A stretch of 64,000 nt of DNA from Trebouxia sp. TZW2008 (lineage: Eukaryota > Chlorophyta > Trebouxiophyceae > Trebouxiales > Trebouxiaceae): the NCBI GenBank assembly GCA_002118135.1, contig BDIU01000358.1:186001-250000 (forward strand), given 5' to 3'. The notes beneath the pieces were generated by a model, which was not told the origin of the DNA, searched no databases, and worked only from the letters and a program-made list of their open reading frames with translations. The position numbers and the translations under genes were made by a program. Below are positions 59,201-64,000 of the stretch, in pieces. Each line of letters begins with the position of its first letter. The stretch's first letter is position 1.

Positions 59201-60525
59201 TGAATGGGCGCATTCATGCAGTCTAGCATGCAGTGCGGTCTATGCTGTAATGAACGCAGCTTGCGCTGCCGTCTGCAAGATGCCTCAACGCTGCATGCTG
59301 ATTGCTTGCAGGGCAAGGGGTGAACTTAGCCTTTGAGGATGGTTTGGTGCTTGCATGGCACTTGAATCACAAGGGCATCAATCAGCAAGCACTACGCAGG
59401 TGTCTCCCTTCATACTGCAGAATGTGATGTGTTATCATATGATGATACACTATGAAGCCTTGTACCCGCTGACAGCATGATAGTCGACCAGATACAGATC
59501 ACTTTGTAGGTTTAAGTGTCTTGTGACTTGTAGTGCTGCAAAGCAGACTGCGTTCTGCAAGTTGCTTGGCTGAGCATAGCATGCTGTTTCAGTAGATGCT
59601 GTGTACACTGCTATACATGCATCTGAGTTAGCTATACTGACTGTGCACTCCCTCAACACACAGCACACAGCACTCATCAAACAGCACACAGCACACAGCA
59701 CACAGCACACAGCACACAGCGCACAGCGCACATAACACATCATCATACATCATACATCATACATCATACATCATAAATCATAAATCATACATCATACATC
59801 ATACATCATACATCATACATCATACATCATACATCATACATCATACAGCCCACAGCATCCAGCATACAAAGTACAGCATACAGCATTCAGGTTTAGCAGT
59901 GTGAAGCCGTTCTGTTAGGCTGTGATGATGCATGCATGTCGCGAAAGATATTGTTGGCGTATTGATACGAGTCTAAGTGCTGCAATCATGCACGTCTGTT
60001 GAGACTGATTTGGTTGGCTTACTTGCCAAATCTTGCGTTGGCAGTGTGGTCGTTGAAGTTCAATTTGCTAACATGCAGCTATGAGAGGGAAAGGTTGCCT
60101 AGAGTTCAGGAGATGCATGCAAGGCATACAAGCTCAGGCGATGTCGCGCAAGGAACAGAGGCGCATGCCAGAATGTACAAGCCCAAGTTCAAACCTTTGT
60201 GGGGCCATAAGGTGAGAAGTTGACACTTGCTTTGCGCCATTGTTTCTTTGCAGAAGGGAGCTGGATGATTGCTGTGCTGTGCTGTGCTGTGCTGCGCTGC
60301 GCTGTGCTGCGCTGCGCTGTGCTGTGCTGCGCTGTGCTGTGCTGTGCCGTGCCGTGCCGTGCCGTGCCGTGACGTGCCGTGCCGTGCTGTGCTGTGCCTT
60401 GCCTTGCCTTGACCCATGAGACTGGATACGTCGTCATTTGACCACACTCTGGGATTTCACAGGGCCTAATAGCAAGCACCAACAGCCCGGGGCTGCACAT
60501 CTTGCAGAGTGTACAGGGTGTTTAA
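53261..60525 (+). CDS. FAD-dependent monooxygenase (PF01494-type, zeaxanthin epoxidase/UbiH-like)
   Basis: Exons 53261-53353, 53497-53604, 54104-54171, 54229-54436, 55083-55232, 55998-56059, 57153-57372, 58196-58811, 59312-59399, 60079-60211 and 60463-60525 sum to 1,809 nt (602 aa) in consistent phase. The start shows the dinucleotide fold MLDVAIVGGGPAGLTCAAAV, then VFESYEQYKPQGAGVGV. Middle motifs are AKVLIGADGYFSKVRQ and VIWRARF. The FAD-ribityl motif GRVTLIGDAAH and GQGVNLAFEDGLVLAWHL follow, ending with YERERLPRVQEMHAR. These mark a group A flavoprotein hydroxylase; the substrate cannot be told. The frame is open upstream of 53261, so a leader is possible. A Pro/Gln/Ser-rich insertion of about 140 residues precedes GRVTLIGDAAH. 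Exon 54104-54171 is supported by phase only. Confidence 0.82.
54890..55700 (+). repeat. Four tandem copies of the monooxygenase A-x-V-L-I-G-A-D-G exon
   Basis: Exon-like copies start at 54904 (VSHYDESEGGVVLHYEHGRP, lacks the 3' part), 55083 (complete, VSHYKECEDGVVLHFKPGRP to PPQFA), about 55395 (VLIGANGISKVRQCCLG only) and about 55590 (AKVLIGADGYFSTVRQCCLH). The last three are each followed by a cctgccctgccc-type simple repeat, so the unit that was copied included the exon end and that repeat. Copies 1 and 2 both keep good acceptors and the same phase. Confidence 0.9.
56100..56172. repeat. Simple repeat of ccctg/cctgc units
   Basis: A pure run of ccctgccctgcctgccctgcc-type sequence lies just after the small exon at 55998-56059. 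Related runs at 55240-55320, 55500-55570 and 55700-55742 accompany the duplicated exon copies. Confidence 0.9.
56445..57185 (+). repeat. Three copies of an exon start (ctttgcaggaacttcaggtgg)
   Basis: The acceptor plus first bases of the exon at 57153 (tttgcag|gaacttcaggtggtac) occur earlier at about 56453 (tttgcag|gaacttcagatggtac) and 56993 (tttgcag|gaagcttaggtggtac). The two earlier copies continue ttgactcgc / ttgatctca, unlike the true exon. A ctagaccctagaca block is also repeated between them (56624 and 57107). Confidence 0.8.
59640..59890. repeat. Microsatellite block: cacagca and catacat runs
   Basis: A stretch of (cacagca)n from about 59655 to 59725 is followed by (catacat)n from about 59740 to 59860, within the intron between exons 59312-59399 and 60079-60211. 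Confidence 0.93.
60268..60415. repeat. Microsatellite block: gctgt/gctgc and gccgt runs
   Basis: About 145 bp of 5-bp units (gctgt, gctgc, then gccgt) fill the last intron of the monooxygenase gene, 50 bp before its last exon. Confidence 0.93.
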
Positions 60526-60606
60526 ACTGGGATTTCACAGGGCCTAATAGCAAGCACCAACAGCCGGGGGCTGCACATCTTGCAGAGTCTACAGGGTGTT
60601 TAAAGT
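60449..60606 (+). repeat. 78-bp tandem duplication of the monooxygenase last exon
   Basis: The block ctgggatttcacag|ggcctaatagcaagcaccaacagcc and the following 45 bp, including an in-frame TAA, occur twice, 78 bp apart (exon starts 60463 and 60541), with about two mismatches. Either copy could serve as the terminal exon; the encoded tails differ at two residues. Confidence 0.88.
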
Positions 60607-61816
60607 CAGATGCTTTATCAGCAGCAATGTGCATCTAGCTTGCATCTTGTGCATTTCTGGTGGAGTCTGTACATGCTGGTTTTGTTTGTTGGGCTGCAGA
60701 GGCTCCTTTCACAATGCCTGGTGTATACTACTCCTTGCCATTTCCCAGGAAACAAGACAGGCTGTTTTCGCCCAACACTTGCCAGAGCTCTGTCGATGCA
60801 TGCAGGAATGTGCCAATACAGATACATGCATCATTACCAAGGAGAACAAGTGACACAGACATGCGCGTGATCCTGATATGTGCAAACAACAAGGGGTATC
60901 TTGGAGCTGTGACAGAAGCTGCAACTGCCATGGCAATTGTCTAGGCATTAACACAATGACAGCTAAGCATATCACCCTTGGTGGGCTATGAGTCAGTTGC
61001 AAAAGCATGAACAAGGCAGCATGATTGTTGCTGAACTGATGCGCCAAAATTATTGTCAGCAGCAGACAGGATAGCTTTAATAAAGCTGCAAATTCAGATT
61101 GCAACTTTGACAGAGCTGTTCATCTGCTTTGCAAAAGCAGTGAGGGGTTTGACATGCATATGATGACAAGGACAGCCCAGCTTACATAAAAGTAATGGAG
61201 CTATGAAGAGATCATCACAGCACCTCTTTTGTTGCAAGGGCTGCTTGCTGCACACCTGCAATCCTATCCTAAGTGCTGACGGCACTTACTCTACCTAGGT
61301 AACCCGCTCAGAGAGTTTCAGCCACACATGGCTCATTTAACCTGTTATGAAAACTGCATGTACACGCATATCCTGGCATGGTGCAGCTGCTTTGCAGACA
61401 TTGGCACGAGCAGATGCCCTGTGAGTACAGCCATGTAGTTTTCAGCAGCGCCAATTGTGCTTGCAAGCACCACGTCCATCATATGATGCATTGAATACTG
61501 TCCGTCAGCTAGCCAGAACCTCGACTTCCTATATGTGGTACTTCTAAGCACCACAGCTTGCATAGGCGCAACAGGGGTGTTGAAAATTGCGACCTTGACT
61601 TTTGAGGCAACAAAAGTTGCATCAGTCAGTGCATGTCTTGTGCATGAACCGTTGCCTTCGTTCAACGCCAACACGCATACGCAGCGTTTGACGCTGTCTA
61701 CCAAGAGAACATTAGTCAGCATTGGTCCAGCTAGCAGACTCCCAGCGAGCTGGGCCTGGGTGCAACGCGTCTGAAAGATCTTGGCACAGCAGATCAGTAA
61801 GCTCACTTGCGTCAGG
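60606..61816. other. Intergenic region, no confident gene
   Basis: This lies between the monooxygenase and the cyclophilin-like gene. A 240-codon minus-strand frame (62067-61345) covers the right part, but its distal end overlaps well-supported plus-strand exons. The stretch near 61530-61816 is GC-richer and probably includes the promoter and 5' leader of the cyclophilin-like gene. Confidence 0.4.
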
Positions 61817-64000
61817 ATGACGCGCTTCATCGGAGAGGCAGTTGGGCAAAGGTCAGGCAGGGGCAAGGGGACATCAGCCAAAGACTTGCGCAGGGAGATG
61901 GAAGGTAAATACGCGTGGGCAGCTCCAGCAAATACTGATATGCACCAGGCTAACTGACTAGCCTGTGTGCAGATTTTCAGAAAACGGGTCGACATGCCGA
62001 ACTTGAGCAAGCTGCTGCTGCAGAACGCGTTCCTGCACTGCCGGAACGGGACCAGAACAGGCCACACATCTTTCTTGACCTACGGCAAAACAATCAGTTG
62101 TTAGGTGAGCAATCCTGTACTTGCTTCCCAGACTTCACATGGGCATGCTTCATTTGACATTGATGCTGCTGGAATTGGTCACTTCCCTGCGAGAACACTG
62201 CAGCAGTCGCTAGCTCAAGAACTCGGCGCTTGGTGATCAAGATGCTTCAAGGACTGCTGCTTATATGCCACTAGATCTTGTCAGTCCAGAACCTGAGGTG
62301 GCTTGTGCTGACAAGGACCATGATACATGTTGCTTTCTGGTGCAGGGCGCCTGGTGATTGAGATGTTTGAAGAGCTTCTTCCCACAACCTGCCGGCATGT
62401 AATGAACAGATGTCGAGAGGGCATGGAGGACACCTTCCAGGGCACCGTCATCCACAAATTGGTGCCTGATCTGGCAGCCTTTGGCGGTCTTTCTAGAGGG
62501 TGAGCCTTGACTGATATGATGATGACCTTTCCTGTCATGTCTTGATCGGTCATTGAGTGTGTGTTTGAATAGGTGCACAGCGTAGTGGCTATGCAGAAAT
62601 GCATGAATACTTGCGTACATGAGCTGGCGTCTGATCAAGTTTGCAGCATTTGGTGGCACCTGTGTTGCAGGTACAAGCAGCAGAGCTCAACCAAGCTGAA
62701 GCAGCATGCCAAGCTGCATTACAGCCAGAAGGGTTGCTTGTCCATCTCCCTGACTGGGGCACAATTGGCCATCGCCTCTGCAACATGTTGACTGCAGCAA
62801 TGCTGCATGTAGGTACAAGCAGCAGAGCTCAACCAAGCTGAAGCAGCATGCCAAGCTGCATCACGGCCAGAAGGGTTGCCTGTCCATCTCCCTGACCGGG
62901 GCACAATTGGCCATCGCCTCTGCAACATGTTGACTGCAGCAATGCTGCATGTAGGTACAAGCAGCAGAGCTCAACCAAGCTTAAGCAGCATGCCAAGCTG
63001 CATCACAGCCAGAAGGCCTGCCTGTCCATCTCCCTAACAGGAGCAGAGTTTGCCATCACGTTTGCCAAGGCAACCTCACTGGACAGCAGTCATCAGGAAA
63101 GCCTTGGGTGTGCTGTCATGGCCCTTGCTCCCGTTTTGTCAAATGCCTGTGCTCATGTTTCCCACCTCAAGATGCTTGTCTTCATCATGATCAGAGCGCC
63201 TGTGCCCAAAGGCATGTGCTCAAATGCTCGTGGTCACATGTGCTCAAGTGTCATCACAGCCGTAAGCACTGCCTGTCCATCTCCGCAACAGGAGCAGAGT
63301 TTGCCATCACCTTTACCAAGGCAACCTCACTGGACAGCAGTCATCAGGAAAGCCGTAGGTGCGCTGTGATAGCCCTTGCTCACATGATGTCAGATGCCTG
63401 TGCTCATGTTTGCCACCTCAAGTTTTTTGTGCTCGTAATGTTCACAGCGCCTGTGCCCAAAGGCACGAGCTTAAGCGCTTGTGGTCACATTTGCTCCTTG
63501 TCATCAAGCTGCGTCACAGTCAGAAGGGCTGCCTGTCCATTTCCCTAACAGGAGCAGAGTTTGCCATCACCTTTGCTAAGGCAACTTCTTTGGACAGCAG
63601 TCACCAGGAAAGCCTCGGGTGTGCTGTCATGGCCCTTGCTCACACTTAATTATTGAAAGCCCATGGGTTCTCAATCAGAAGTGCCTGACTTGTATGCTGC
63701 TATGACGCATGCTCAAAATTGCTCAAGTGCATGCTTTCAAACACCTGTACTGACATGTGCTCAAGTGGTTATGCTCACAACTTCTCTAGCTCTGTTGCCC
63801 ACATTTGTTCATCCAAAATGCTTGTGCTCATACTCTTTCAGTGCCTGTGCTGCAGCGGCCTGTGCTCACATCTGCTCAAGTGCCCATGTTGTCATGATGT
63901 GTGTTCATCTTTGCTGATGCCAAGCATATGCTGGTAATTTGTCGATTGTCTGTTCTGTCATGGCCTGCACTCACTTCTCTCTCAAGACCCTGTGCTCTTT
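61817..64000 (+). CDS. Divergent cyclophilin-like protein, 3' end beyond the window
   Basis: Exons 61817-61904, 61973-62104 and 62346-62499 join in phase; the next exon is most likely 62955-63107. A basic and then helical N-terminal part (RREMEDFQKTGRHAELEQAA) leads into the cyclophilin start RPHIFLDLRQNNQLLGRLVI and EMFEELLPTTCRHVMNRCRE. Compared with cyclophilin A, the catalytic Arg region reads IHKLVPDLAAFGG (Lys for Arg55, Leu for Phe60, Ala for Met61, Phe for Gln63), and the Trp121 region reads KATSLDSSHQ with Ser for Trp. Prolyl isomerase activity is therefore doubtful and a binding role is likelier. The exon encoding CLSISLTGAEFAITF is present in five tandem copies. The C-terminal exon was not found before the window ends. 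Confidence 0.72.
62671..62954 (+). repeat. 142-bp tandem copies of a cyclophilin exon start
   Basis: Copies begin at 62671 and 62813 and lead into the complete exon at 62955, exactly 142 bp apart (ag|gtacaagcagcagagctcaacc). The first two stop resembling the exon after ggcacaattggccatcgcctctgcaac and run directly into the next copy's acceptor. Near identity indicates a recent event. Confidence 0.93.
62998..63645 (+). repeat. Second, 250-260 bp tandem series of the same exon's 3' half
   Basis: The sequence ctgtccatctccctaacaggagcagagtttgcc recurs at 63022, 63273 and 63533, each followed by an aaggcaacctcactggacagcagtcatcaggaaagcc-type stretch and a cctgtgctcatgtttcccacctcaag-type spacer. Donor-like ends differ (TTGG|GTGTGC, CGTAG|GTGCGC and TCGG|GTGTGC). 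The unit differs from the 142-bp series, so the exon was duplicated by two separate events. Confidence 0.9.
63650..64000 (+). other. Right edge, no exon recognised
   Basis: This should be intron or 3' sequence of the cyclophilin-like gene. It contains loose tgctcaa/tgctcac repeats resembling the spacers of the preceding array. Two short frames (63663-63917 and 63719-63937) look like noise. Confidence 0.35.

Noticed and set aside
60268..60415. Frames in the gctgt/gccgt block (for example 60447-60106 minus, Ala/Thr/His repeats)
   Set aside because: A simple 5-bp repeat gives open frames by chance; the block lies inside an intron supported by phase.
61345..62067. 240-codon minus-strand frame
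   Set aside because: Its distal end overlaps plus-strand exons (61817-61904 and 61973-62104) that join in phase to a recognisable cyclophilin start. The protein itself resembles nothing I know.
1..64000. CRISPR array, phage, insertion sequence, tRNA or rRNA genes
   Set aside because: Repeats here have no uniform spacers, no transposase-like protein was recognised, and no cloverleaf or rRNA-like stretch was seen. A tRNAscan/Infernal run would be decisive; none could be run.

Overview
This is eukaryotic nuclear DNA with many introns, roughly half G+C and low gene density. It most likely comes from a green alga (Chlorophyta; a trebouxiophyte is possible but not shown). The reasons are plastid-type proteins (a GrpE co-chaperone with a transit-like leader and a DUF2358-type protein), a giant secreted Pro/Ser/Thr-rich wall-type protein carrying ShKT domains, GT-AG introns with some GC-AG introns, and TGTAA motifs downstream of some stop codons. 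No prokaryotic operons, phages, CRISPR arrays or tRNA/rRNA genes were seen.

Layout. 1-228 (-): possible start of a gene running off the left edge. 537-7075 (+): an unrecognised protein with a basic C-terminal tail, rich in repeats. 7076-9073: no gene seen. 9074-23999 (-): a 15-exon gene whose exon lengths sum to 10,965 nt with every splice phase consistent, predicting a 3,654-residue secreted protein with 12 ShKT domains. 25792-27547 (-): a coiled-coil protein. 27699-28374: a stretch that could be coding on either strand. 28115-35889 (+): a very large Ser/Ala/Gln-rich repetitive protein. 35870-37760: weak minus-strand coding signals. 38109-41336 (+): a secreted SGNH/CE2-like esterase. 42883-44177 (+): a DUF2358-type protein. 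44999-46969 (-): an SDE2 homologue, divergent from 47273-52628 (+), a plastid-type GrpE. 53261-60525 (+): an FAD-dependent monooxygenase. 61817 to the right edge (+): a divergent cyclophilin-like protein.

The genes do not form one pathway. What unites the window is architecture. Almost every multi-exon gene carries tandem partial copies of one of its own exons in the adjacent introns, usually with the splice acceptor included. Examples are the first gene (two different exons), the esterase (catalytic-Ser exon and the following exon), GrpE (both ends of exon 6), the monooxygenase (four copies of one exon, extra copies of another exon's start, and a doubled last exon) and the cyclophilin (five copies). 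Some copies look splice-competent and in frame; others are broken, including one where the catalytic Ser of the esterase becomes Phe. The other main feature is the giant ShKT protein, where introns fall at the same phase-0 position inside six ShKT domains, the signature expected from exon-unit duplication.

Exon borders were inferred by eye from GT/GC-AG sites and reading-phase agreement. Names rest on remembered family motifs, not on database searches.
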